From assembly GCA_947167745.1 (NCBI GenBank), contig CAMVJE010000017.1, forward strand, positions 1-27,825: a DNA stretch of 27,825 nucleotides, written 5' to 3'. Origin of the DNA: an uncultured Treponema sp. (GTDB lineage Bacteria > Spirochaetota > Spirochaetia > Treponematales > Treponemataceae). The notes under the pieces are model-generated. The model was not told the origin of the DNA and searched no databases. It worked only from the letters and a program-made list of their open reading frames with translations. This document shows positions 16,498-24,075 of this stretch, one piece after another. Positions within the stretch are counted from its first letter, which is position 1, and each line of letters opens with the position of its first letter. The position numbers and the translations under genes are program-made.

Positions 16498-18264
16498 TTA
16501 CGCTTTCGCGAGCATTGCCTTGATGTCAGCCGTGATTGCGTCACAGACTTTTGCACTCTCAGCCTTTGCCTTATCAAGGCCTGAGCCAGCATCAGTTCGT
16601 GCGTTGATGTAGAACTTGATTTTTGGTTCGGTTCCAGACGGTCGGGCTGAGACGATTGTTCCGCCTTCAAGGACAAACTGAAGAACATTTGACTTAGGCA
16701 GCTTGATTTCGGTCTTTGCGCTTGGATTTGCCGGGTCGTAAGAGACAGAATTTCCGATATCCTTGATGCAGACAACTTTCTTTCCGCCGAGAGTTTTGAG
16801 GCCCTCAGTTCGAAGTTTTGTCATGATTCCTGCCATAACCTCTTTTCCGGCAGAGCCCGGGAAGTTCTGGCTGATTGCGCGGTCTTCAAAGAAGCCGAAC
16901 TCTTTATACATATCGTCCAGGTGCTCAAGGATTGATTTTCCTTTTGAAGCCCAGTAGAGAGTCATCTCAGCACACATTGCGGCAGCAGAAACACCGTCTT
17001 TGTCCATGACTTCTTTTTCAACCTTGTAGCCGTAGCTCTCTTCAAGGCCGTAGACATAAGTTTCTGTGTTTGATTTTTCAAACTCGTCTTCCACTGCGGC
17101 AATCCACTTGAAGCCAGTCAGACATTCGTGCATTTTTACGCCGTATTTTTTGCAGATGTAGTCAGTGAAAGGAGATGTAACGATTGAGCGGATTGCTGCC
17201 CCGTTTGAAGGCAATTTGCCCAGTTCTTTTCGAGAAAGAAGGATGTACTCGCAGAGAAGTGCGCCCATCTGGTTTCCAGAAACAAGAACGAATTTTCCGT
17301 CTTTTCCAGGGAAGGCTGTTCCGAATCGGTCTGCGTCAGGGTCGGTTGCCATTACACAGTCAGCCTTTTCCTTTTCGCCCAAAGCAACTGCCAGTTTGAG
17401 TGCCGGAGCTTCCTCAGGGTTCGGTTTTTCCACTGTGGGGAAGGCTCCGTCCGGCTCTCTCTGCTCAGGAACAGTGATGACTTTAAGGCCAAGGTCGCCC
17501 AAAACCTTCTCTACATGCATAGCGCCCGTTCCGTGGAGAGGTGTGTAGACGATTTTTACAGAAGAAGCCTTTTCTTTGATAAGCTCAGGTCGGAAAAGCT
17601 GGTTCTTGCACATAGCCCAGAATTTCTCGTCGATTTCTTTGTCGATGAGGACGAGTTTTCCAGATTTGATTGCCTCGTCTTTTGAGATTGTCTTTACCTC
17701 TTTGACGGCATTTACTTCTTTAATGATGCCGACATCATGTGGCTCGATGACCTGAGCACCGTTGTCCCAGTAAGCCTTGTAGCCGTTGTACTGAGGCGGG
17801 TTGTGGGAAGCCGTTACGACAACGCCGGTCTGAGCCTTAAGCTCACGGATAGCATAAGAAAGCTCCGGTGTCGGGCGAAGGCCTGTGAAAAGATAAGCCT
17901 TGATTCCGTTTGCGGCAAGAATAAGAGCCGTAGCCTCTGCGAATACATCTGAGTTTTTGCGGCTGTCGTAAGCGACAACTGCGCTCAAAGTGCCGTCTTT
18001 TGCTTTTTCCGGGAATGCCTTGAGGACATAGTTTGCAAGGCCCTGGGTCGCAAGGTTGATTTCGAGGGTGTTCATGCGGTTAGTTCCGCCGCCCATAACG
18101 CCACGGAGGCCGCCAGTTCCGAATTCAAGAGTCTGATAGAAGCGGTCTTCAAGCTCCTTCATATCTTCCTTTGCGACAAGCTCCTCAACTTCCTTACGAA
18201 ATCGCTCATCTTTTTCATCAGCGATATATTTTTTTGCACGCTCTAAGATTTCTGCCTTTTCCAT
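16498..18264 (-). CDS. Phosphohexomutase (phosphoglucomutase/phosphomannomutase, PGM2-like)
   Basis: 588 residues from the ATG at 18264, which has AAAGGAG just upstream; a 13-residue longer frame lacks support. Interconverts hexose (or pentose) 1- and 6-phosphates through a phosphoserine. The active-site serine is in TASHNP (151-156), the Mg2+ loop is DPDADR (308-313), and the phosphate-binding C-terminal motif is RPSGTEPKIKFY. The N-terminal LEFGTGGLRGVMGGGTNRMN is typical of the long PGM2 group. It probably feeds glycolysis and sugar-nucleotide synthesis. A second, only distantly similar mutase lies 420 bases upstream on the same strand. Confidence 0.95.
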   Translation of the reverse strand: MEKAEILERAKKYIADEKDERFRKEVEELVAKEDMKELEDRFYQTLEFGTGGLRGVMGGGTNRMNTLEINLATQGLANYVLKAFPEKAKDGTLSAVVAYDSRKNSDVFAEATALILAANGIKAYLFTGLRPTPELSYAIRELKAQTGVVVTASHNPPQYNGYKAYWDNGAQVIEPHDVGIIKEVNAVKEVKTISKDEAIKSGKLVLIDKEIDEKFWAMCKNQLFRPELIKEKASSVKIVYTPLHGTGAMHVEKVLGDLGLKVITVPEQREPDGAFPTVEKPNPEEAPALKLAVALGEKEKADCVMATDPDADRFGTAFPGKDGKFVLVSGNQMGALLCEYILLSRKELGKLPSNGAAIRSIVTSPFTDYICKKYGVKMHECLTGFKWIAAVEDEFEKSNTETYVYGLEESYGYKVEKEVMDKDGVSAAAMCAEMTLYWASKGKSILEHLDDMYKEFGFFEDRAISQNFPGSAGKEVMAGIMTKLRTEGLKTLGGKKVVCIKDIGNSVSYDPANPSAKTEIKLPKSNVLQFVLEGGTIVSARPSGTEPKIKFYINARTDAGSGLDKAKAESAKVCDAITADIKAMLAKA

Positions 18265-18283
18265 GATTTCTCCTTTTGATTTC

Positions 18284-18356
18284 TCACAGAGAACACGGAG
18301 CACACAGAGCTATTCCAGATATATGAAATTCTTTTCATACATCACGCTCTCTGTGA
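18284..18356. repeat. CACAGAG-type intergenic repeat
   Basis: The gap 18265-18684 carries several repeats. In this part a 9-bp inverted repeat TCACAGAGA/TCTCTGTGA (18284-18292/18348-18356) bounds CACAGAG words, a type of short intergenic repeat seen in many bacterial phyla. The first arm lies in the region upstream of the phosphomutase start and may form part of its leader. Confidence 0.5.
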
Positions 18357-18365
18357 ACTCTATGC

Positions 18366-18416
18366 CCCTACGAGCATAGCTCTTCGAGAGACTTGCTAAA
18401 ATTGCTTTACAATTTT
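18366..18416. repeat. Second copy of the compound hairpin element
   Basis: The block 18366-18401 matches 5231-5266: GAGCATAGCTC hairpin (18372-18382), linker GAGACT-N2-CTAAAA, then a hairpin. Here the hairpin stem is AAAATTG/CAATTTT (18398-18404/18410-18416), quite different from the AAAAACGCTT stem in the first copy. No gene is visible. Confidence 0.65.
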
Positions 18417-18553
18417 TTTGACGCTCTCTATCTGTGAGGAATTTTATAATTCCTTTTTAGTTAAACTAATAAAAAATTATATCACAATTTTGAAGATTTA
18501 CCAATTTTTTTGTGGAATTTTGTTTGGGAAAAGTTTCTGTCTCTCACATTTAG

Positions 18554-18677
18554 GAATTGTAGCACCGCCACAAGGCGTTCTGTAGTGATGAGATTGCCGC
18601 ATCAAGTGCGGCAATGACAAAACGGAGTATGGGATTGCAGCAACAAGTGCGGTGGTGACAGACTGAAGGGAAACGCC
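18554..18677. repeat. REP-like hairpin units ending in a shared tail
   Basis: Two 27-base units (18592-18618 and 18633-18659) align with five mismatches. The first folds as ATTGCCGCA/TGCGGCAAT with loop TCAAG. A diverged third unit precedes them (18554-18591). The run ends in CTGAAGGGAAACGCC (18663-18677), the same tail as at 2267-2280, 8 bases before the stop codon of the downstream minus-strand gene. Confidence 0.6.
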
Positions 18678-18684
18678 CAAAGTT

Positions 18685-20517
18685 TTAAGCCTCATCCGCC
18701 TTTAAAATCATTTCCCGCTCCCAGTCGAGAAGCGCCCTCTCCATGTCAGGTTTGTCTCCCTTAACATCACACAAAACCCTGAACACAGGCTCTGTTCCGC
18801 TTCCCCGCATCCAGATATAGGCAAGAGGTGATTTATCTTTGTCTGAGAAGAGGATTTTCAAGCCGCCCTTGCCGTTTTTTGAGTAGTCAGTAAGGTTCGG
18901 GCTTTCTTCGGTTCCATTGGTTCCGATTGCCTGATAATTTTCGATTCCGTATTTTTCACGCAGTTCACTTTTTTTGGTCTGCCATTCTTCCTCAAAAATT
19001 TTCTGGAATTTTCCTTTGAGGACTGAGTGGTCAGCCGTCTTGATTTTTAGGACCGCACGAGCTTCGGCAACTCCTGTGGTCGTGTATTTCGGCAGAGTCT
19101 CGATTACATCAAGAAGGGTGAAGTCATTTTTATAAGGAAGATTCTGAGAGTCGCACCAGATGTGGAAAAGGCCTTTTACTTTTTTGCCGTCTTCTTCTGA
19201 ATCACGCAAAACCAGGAGTTTGACCAGGGCAAAAATCGTGTTGAGGGGGTCACGGACAGCCGCCGGATGGGTGATGTTTCCGCCGTTGCTTCCCTCGCCA
19301 AGGATTCGCACGGTAAAGCCCTCGCTCCGCTTTTTTCTCGCCAGGTTCACCACATTTGCCTCGCCCACTTCCGCTCGGAAAAGTTTCGCTCCAAAAGAAG
19401 AGCAGATTTCGTCAATCCGCATTGATGTAGGGCAGTTTGCCGCCACGGCAAGATTTTTTGAAACATTTCCGCCAGTGACTTCATCAAGATATTTCATGTA
19501 AGAAAGCTCAGAGAGGACGGAAAGGGCAAAAACTTCCTGAGCCTTCAAAACTTCCGCCTTAGCTGATTTTTCGTTCCAGAAGACGATGTTTCCGCGGTCG
19601 CCGTCACAGTCAGGCATGTAGCCCAGCTTTACCTCAGTATGGCCTTCGCCCTGCAATCTCTCCATCTCAGCTGCACACCAGATGAGATTTTCTGGCTCCG
19701 GGATAATTGCATGGACGATTTTTCCAGGCTCGTCGTTGAGACCGTGATATGAAATACCGCATGACTTAAAGACCTGAGTATCGATTGAGAGCGTTCTGGC
19801 AGAGCCATTCATGTCGGCCACGATTCCGATTTTGTTTGAAGAAAGGCTCTCCTTGATTTTTGAGAAAAGTTCTTCCTGTTCGCCAGGGTCAGCACTCGCT
19901 GAAATGACTTCTTTTGAAAAAGCAAGATAGGCAGATTTTGACTCAACCTTTGATTTCTGGCTCCGTGCAATAATTTCGTTGACTTCGTTCCTTGCATCCC
20001 CGGCTGAGTCTGCCGTTTTAAAGGATTTTATTTCGCTTAAGACAGCTCTGATTCGCTGAATTTCAGACTCAGAAGCAAGTTTTTCGTTTAATGCTTTTAC
20101 AAGCCTTGCATTTTCAGTACCGTTTAAGACACCACCGTCATTTAAACCGAATTTTATTCCGTTATGACCAATTGGATTGTGGCTGGCAGAAATGTAAATG
20201 AAGCCACTGGCTTTTTTTCCGTAAGCCATGATTTCAGGAGCAGCAATAATACCCGGATATTTGACTTTGACATTTTTTGAAGCAAGAACTTTAAGCATAG
20301 CTTCGGCAATTGCTCTTCCCGTAGGGCGTGTATCCCGACCGACAATTATAAGCGGTGAAGAAGATTTTTCGGCCAAATAGTCTGAAAAAACTTCCGCTGA
20401 AATTCCTGCAATAATTGCATCATCTTCGCTAATTTTTGCTCCACTATCGTTTTCATCTCCGGAAAGTGCGAAAACCTTTCGCCAGCCAGAGGCAGAAGTA
20501 ATCATTCCATGTGTCAT
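18685..20517 (-). CDS. Second phosphohexomutase, divergent
   Basis: 610 residues. The active-site serine loop is SASHNPIGHNG (110-115), the Mg2+ loop is DCDGDRG (303-308) rather than the usual DxDGDR start, and the phosphate-binding loop is MRGSGTEPVFRVL. The four-domain mutase layout is complete, with an insert-like region at about 160-225. It is clearly a phosphohexomutase but not a recent duplicate of the neighbour; its sugar is unknown. No Shine-Dalgarno sequence precedes the ATG, whereas a promoter TTGAAT-N17-TAAAAT (20555-20527) ends 9 bases upstream. Confidence 0.93.
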   Translation of the reverse strand: MTHGMITSASGWRKVFALSGDENDSGAKISEDDAIIAGISAEVFSDYLAEKSSSPLIIVGRDTRPTGRAIAEAMLKVLASKNVKVKYPGIIAAPEIMAYGKKASGFIYISASHNPIGHNGIKFGLNDGGVLNGTENARLVKALNEKLASESEIQRIRAVLSEIKSFKTADSAGDARNEVNEIIARSQKSKVESKSAYLAFSKEVISASADPGEQEELFSKIKESLSSNKIGIVADMNGSARTLSIDTQVFKSCGISYHGLNDEPGKIVHAIIPEPENLIWCAAEMERLQGEGHTEVKLGYMPDCDGDRGNIVFWNEKSAKAEVLKAQEVFALSVLSELSYMKYLDEVTGGNVSKNLAVAANCPTSMRIDEICSSFGAKLFRAEVGEANVVNLARKKRSEGFTVRILGEGSNGGNITHPAAVRDPLNTIFALVKLLVLRDSEEDGKKVKGLFHIWCDSQNLPYKNDFTLLDVIETLPKYTTTGVAEARAVLKIKTADHSVLKGKFQKIFEEEWQTKKSELREKYGIENYQAIGTNGTEESPNLTDYSKNGKGGLKILFSDKDKSPLAYIWMRGSGTEPVFRVLCDVKGDKPDMERALLDWEREMILKADEA

Positions 20518-20526
20518 AATTGGAGC

Positions 20527-20555
20527 ATTTTAACACGGAAATGAGAGGGATTCAA
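20527..20555 (-). promoter_or_regulatory. Promoter of the second phosphohexomutase, leaderless candidate
   Basis: On the minus strand TTGAAT (20555-20550), 17 bases, TAAAAT (20532-20527). The ATG at 20517 is 9 bases beyond, so the expected leader is 0-3 nt. Confidence 0.6.
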
Positions 20556-20592
20556 CGAAAATATTTTTATATAGAAGAAAAAGCTAAAATAA

Positions 20593-20621
20593 TTGACAGC
20601 TAAATCCTACAATGATAAAAT
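20593..20621 (+). promoter_or_regulatory. Promoter of the foldase gene
   Basis: TTGACA (20593-20598), 17 bases, TAAAAT (20616-20621). Transcription would start near 20628, and AAAGGA (20645-20650) is the ribosome-binding site for the ATG at 20658. It probably serves the downstream DUF115 gene too. Confidence 0.7.
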
Positions 20622-20657
20622 ATTTGTCACTATTATTATAAAATAAAGGATATTTGT

Positions 20658-22142
20658 ATGAAAAACAAAATGCTTTGGATTGGTTCAGTAATCATCCTTA
20701 TTCTTTCAGTAATCTGTTTCGTTGTATTCGGAGTCGGCACAGAGCTTATTCGTGCAATCAAAGGCGAAGGCAGCGGAATTTCTTTCGGTAAATACGACGG
20801 AAAAGACATCGTTCTCGCACCAGGAACAGACTTCGCAAATGCAGTTCAAAATTATACAAACTACTATCAGAATCAGGGTGCCCAGCTTGATCAGTCAGCT
20901 TACTTCTATATCTACAGCTACGCATTTAACACTGCCATTCAGGCAACTGCTTACAGAGATGCTGTAAAAAGATCTGGCTACAAACCAAGTGGCAAGGCAA
21001 TTTCAAGAGTAATGCTTCCATACTTCCTCAATTCAGAAGGAAAATATGATCCCAAAATCTACAATCAGGTTTCAAAATCAGACAAAGAAAATCTCAAAAA
21101 TGATATTTCGAAGCAGCTTGTATGGCAGCGCTTCTCAGACGATAACTTCGGCTCTTCAGAAAAATTAGGCGACTATGAATTCTACGGACTCAAAACTAGC
21201 AAGAATGAAGCAGATTTCCTCGCTGCTTTCGGAGAAGAAAAGCGAGCCTTCGATGTAGTTTCATTCGATAAATCAACTTATCCAGAGTCAGAAATCAAAA
21301 AATTCGCTTCAGAAAACGCTTCCCTCTTTGACAGCTACTCACTTTCAATGATTACCGTTAAAGAAGAAGCACAGGCAAAAAAACTTCTAGGTCAACTCAA
21401 CAACAATGAAATAACATTCGAAGATGCCGTTACAGAATATTCAGAAAAATACTACTCAGACGGTGACGGAAAAGTAAAAGAAAATTTCTCATATCAGGTT
21501 AAAGAAAACCTTGCAGATGCAGAAGATTTTTCAAAAATCGACACTCTTGCAAAGGATGCCTTGTCAGAAGTCATCAAAACAAATAACGGTTATTCGATCT
21601 ATAAATGCACGGGTGACAAAAAAACTGCAAATCTTGAAGAAAAGTCAATTATTGATGCTGCAAAGAATTATATCAATGCAAACAAACAGGATTTGATTGA
21701 CAGCTACTTCACAGAAAAGGCAAAATCTTTCATAGCAAATGCAAAAATCGATGATTTCACAAAAGCTGCGGAAAAGGCAGGTGTAGAAAAGATTTCAATT
21801 CCTGCATTCCCTCTCAACTATGGCGATGTTTCTATCGCAGATAAAATCGATTCTTCAAATGCAAAGGCTTTTGTAAATGCAAGTACAAATGAAGACTTCC
21901 TCGCAAAAGCATTCGCAATGAAAAAGGGAGATATTTCAGAACCGACAGTATTAGGAAACTATATTTCAGTTTTCCAGCTTACTGACATTCAGAACGAAAA
22001 GGCTTCAGAGGAGAAAGTTTCAAAACTTTCAGAAAATATTTCTGATTACGACCAGAGTAGCGCTCAGTCAGCACTTCTTTCAAGCTCAAAAGTGAAGAAC
22101 AATGTTGCAGATGTTTACTTCAACAAATTCCTTCAGCGATAA
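20658..22142 (+). CDS. SurA/PpiD-type peptidyl-prolyl isomerase-like foldase
   Basis: 494 residues. One N-terminal membrane anchor (about 5-27) is followed by a SurA_N-like helical domain. In it AYRDAVKRSGYKPSGKAISR, YDPKIYNQ and LVWQRF match the pattern of PpiD-type chaperones. A parvulin-like segment (about 230-320: SMITVKEEAQAKKLLGQL, FEDAVTEYSEKYYSDGDG, VIKTNNGYSIYKC) and a second helical/parvulin-like C-terminal part (KAFAMKKGDISEPTVLGNY) follow. It is predicted to assist folding of exported proteins at the inner membrane. Catalytic residues of parvulins are not clearly preserved, so it may act mainly as a chaperone. The DUF115 gene follows after 12 bases. Confidence 0.85.
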   Translation: MKNKMLWIGSVIILILSVICFVVFGVGTELIRAIKGEGSGISFGKYDGKDIVLAPGTDFANAVQNYTNYYQNQGAQLDQSAYFYIYSYAFNTAIQATAYRDAVKRSGYKPSGKAISRVMLPYFLNSEGKYDPKIYNQVSKSDKENLKNDISKQLVWQRFSDDNFGSSEKLGDYEFYGLKTSKNEADFLAAFGEEKRAFDVVSFDKSTYPESEIKKFASENASLFDSYSLSMITVKEEAQAKKLLGQLNNNEITFEDAVTEYSEKYYSDGDGKVKENFSYQVKENLADAEDFSKIDTLAKDALSEVIKTNNGYSIYKCTGDKKTANLEEKSIIDAAKNYINANKQDLIDSYFTEKAKSFIANAKIDDFTKAAEKAGVEKISIPAFPLNYGDVSIADKIDSSNAKAFVNASTNEDFLAKAFAMKKGDISEPTVLGNYISVFQLTDIQNEKASEEKVSKLSENISDYDQSSAQSALLSSSKVKNNVADVYFNKFLQR

Positions 22143-22154
22143 ACGGAGTTTTAT

Positions 22155-23906
22155 TTGCAGGAAGATATAAAGGGGCAGTTAACAGCCCCGTCTGAAAAGC
22201 CCTGTTTGGTTTCGACCGAGCGGGGCTTTTCACTTTCTTATCAAGGCAGATTTCTCTATTCAAAATACGCTCCAGACCGCGCAATTTTAGGAACGATACA
22301 GAATCTTAACATTCTACCCGGCACGCTGATAATTGCCTTTTCCCCTGCCCTCTGGCTGGGTATCAACGCCCTTTTAGAAAAACTTCCAGAAAACAGCTTT
22401 GTTCTCGGAGTTGAATTTGACAAAGAGCTTCACGATTTTGCTGATTCGGAATTTAAAAAAATTGCAGACAATACAGACCCTACAGAAAAAGAATCTCTTC
22501 TATCCAAGGCAGGTCTTCTCCCCTTTTCCGATAATGATTACATCGTAAACATTTTAAGTGGCGAAAATTATCCTTCAAAAAACTCTAATTCCCCGCTTCT
22601 TCCACATATTTCCACATTCCGCAGGGCAATTCCTCTTGAGCTGAGCGCAGGATGTCAGTTTAACAAGGAAAAATATCGGACTTTTACTTCTCTCGCTGAA
22701 AATACCATTGCTTCATTTTGGAAAAATAGAGTCACCCTTACAAAACTAGGCCGTCTGTATTCAAGGAACCTCTTTAAAAATCTTGAAAACCTGCCGTCTG
22801 CAATTGATTTTAAAAAACTTATCCGAAAAATTAACAGGCCAATTTTTGTTTTTGGTGCTGGTGAAAGTATTGAAGAAAGCATTCAAAATATTCCGAAAAA
22901 TCAACTTGAAAAATGTTTTATTATTGCAGTTGATGCCGCCGCTCCAGCGTTAAAAGCCTTCGGACTTAAGATCGACGCCCTCATTGCCGTAGAAGGTCAA
23001 CTTGCCATCGAAAAAGCATACATCGGCTCAAGTGAAAAAGAATCACTCATAATCGCGGACATTACTTCCCGTGCGCAGGTTACACGACACCCCAAAAAAG
23101 CACTTACCTTCTTCGCTTCAAAATACACAGATGCGTCGTTTTTACAGAATCTCTCAAAGAAAGCATTTTTTCCGCCACTACTCCCGCCTTTGGGTTCGGT
23201 AGGCTTAACCGCAGTTCATATTGCAAGCCTTCTACGCAAAGATCAGAATGTTCCGGTCTTTGTTAGCGGCCTCGATTTTTCATTCTCTCTCGGACGCACT
23301 CACGCAAAGAATACACCTGCTCACATACAAAGACTTTCATCTTCAACCAGACTTCTTCCTGTCGAAAATTATGCAGCCGCCTTCAAAACAGGAGCAAAAT
23401 GTATTGCGGGTAAAAATTCAATTTCCATAATCACAGATCAGGCACTTTTGGGCTACGCAGTAAGTTTTGCTGACTTTTTTAAGGGCTTACCAAATTTATA
23501 CGATTGCGGAAATCAAGGCCTTCCTCTTGCTATACAGACTCTTTCTTCAGAAAAAACAAAAATGTATCTTGAAACCCTCACAGAAAAAGATCTTTCATTC
23601 GATACAGAAGAAATCTTAAGCACCGAAAATGCTGATTCAAAGAAGAAAGAAATTATCTCTTTTTTGGAAGAGGAAGAAAAAGCCCTGAACCGCATAAAAG
23701 AGTTGCTCATGTTCGGAAAGGATGTGTCAAGCTGCTCCTGCACCCTTGAAGAGGAATTGACTTCACTTATCTCCTGCCGGGAATATCTCTTTTTACACTT
23801 CCCTGACGGCTACCAGTGCAAGGGAGCAGACTTAAGTTTTTTAAAGCGTATCAGAAGCCAAATTGACTTCTTTTTGAAAGATATTAAAAATGAATTGAAA
23901 AAATAA
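22155..23906 (+). CDS. DUF115 / MAF_flag10-like protein (MptE-like fold)
   Basis: 583 residues. The central domain (about 225-420) has FVFGAGESIEESI (234-242), DAAAPALKAFGLKIDALIAVEG and PPLGSVGLTAVHIAS, then VFVSGLDFSFSLGRTHAKN. This is the pattern of the DUF115 family, related to 6-hydroxymethylpterin diphosphokinase MptE and to flagellin-modifying Maf proteins. In a spirochaete a role in flagellar filament glycosylation is plausible but unproven. The start is TTG at 22155, supported by GGAG (22146-22149) 5 bases upstream. The C-terminal 120 residues are helical. Codons 14-26 hold a strong hairpin. Confidence 0.85.
   Translation: MQEDIKGQLTAPSEKPCLVSTERGFSLSYQGRFLYSKYAPDRAILGTIQNLNILPGTLIIAFSPALWLGINALLEKLPENSFVLGVEFDKELHDFADSEFKKIADNTDPTEKESLLSKAGLLPFSDNDYIVNILSGENYPSKNSNSPLLPHISTFRRAIPLELSAGCQFNKEKYRTFTSLAENTIASFWKNRVTLTKLGRLYSRNLFKNLENLPSAIDFKKLIRKINRPIFVFGAGESIEESIQNIPKNQLEKCFIIAVDAAAPALKAFGLKIDALIAVEGQLAIEKAYIGSSEKESLIIADITSRAQVTRHPKKALTFFASKYTDASFLQNLSKKAFFPPLLPPLGSVGLTAVHIASLLRKDQNVPVFVSGLDFSFSLGRTHAKNTPAHIQRLSSSTRLLPVENYAAAFKTGAKCIAGKNSISIITDQALLGYAVSFADFFKGLPNLYDCGNQGLPLAIQTLSSEKTKMYLETLTEKDLSFDTEEILSTENADSKKKEIISFLEEEEKALNRIKELLMFGKDVSSCSCTLEEELTSLISCREYLFLHFPDGYQCKGADLSFLKRIRSQIDFFLKDIKNELKK
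22195..22232 (+). promoter_or_regulatory. Strong hairpin inside the first codons of the DUF115 gene
   Basis: GAAAAGCCC (22195-22203) pairs with GGGCTTTTC (22224-22232). The enclosed segment can form GGT-TTCG-ACC. It is preceded by a near-palindrome GGGGC-N8-GCCCC (22173-22190). It lies just after the end of the foldase gene, where it could pause or attenuate transcription. Confidence 0.45.
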
Positions 23907-23910
23907 ACCA

Positions 23911-24062
23911 CAGATTACACAGATTACACAGATTACACAGATTACACAGATTACACAGATTACACAGATTGTTTTTTTATATGGACGCGGATTCACGCAG
24001 ATAGACACAGATATATATATACATCCGCATCTTTATTCTTATCCGCGTTCATCTGCGTCTTA
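23911..24062. repeat. 9-bp tandem array and GCGGAT/CTGCGT repeat
   Basis: Six full copies of CAGATTACA (23911-23964) plus CAGATT. After a T-run come GACGCGGATTCACGCAGAT and, near 24045-24060, ATCCGCGTTCATCTGCGT, which form an imperfect inverted repeat. This class of intergenic repeat is spread over many phyla. It lies between the converging DUF115 and lepA genes. No gene is visible. Confidence 0.75.
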
Positions 24063-24075
24063 TTTTTCTTCGATT

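Noticed and set aside
18592..18659. Terminators at the end of the second phosphohexomutase
   Set aside because: On the minus strand no T-run follows the hairpins; units repeat like REP elements instead.
23911..23970. CRISPR-like tandem repeats
   Set aside because: The unit is 9 bases with no spacers between copies, and no cas genes are present.
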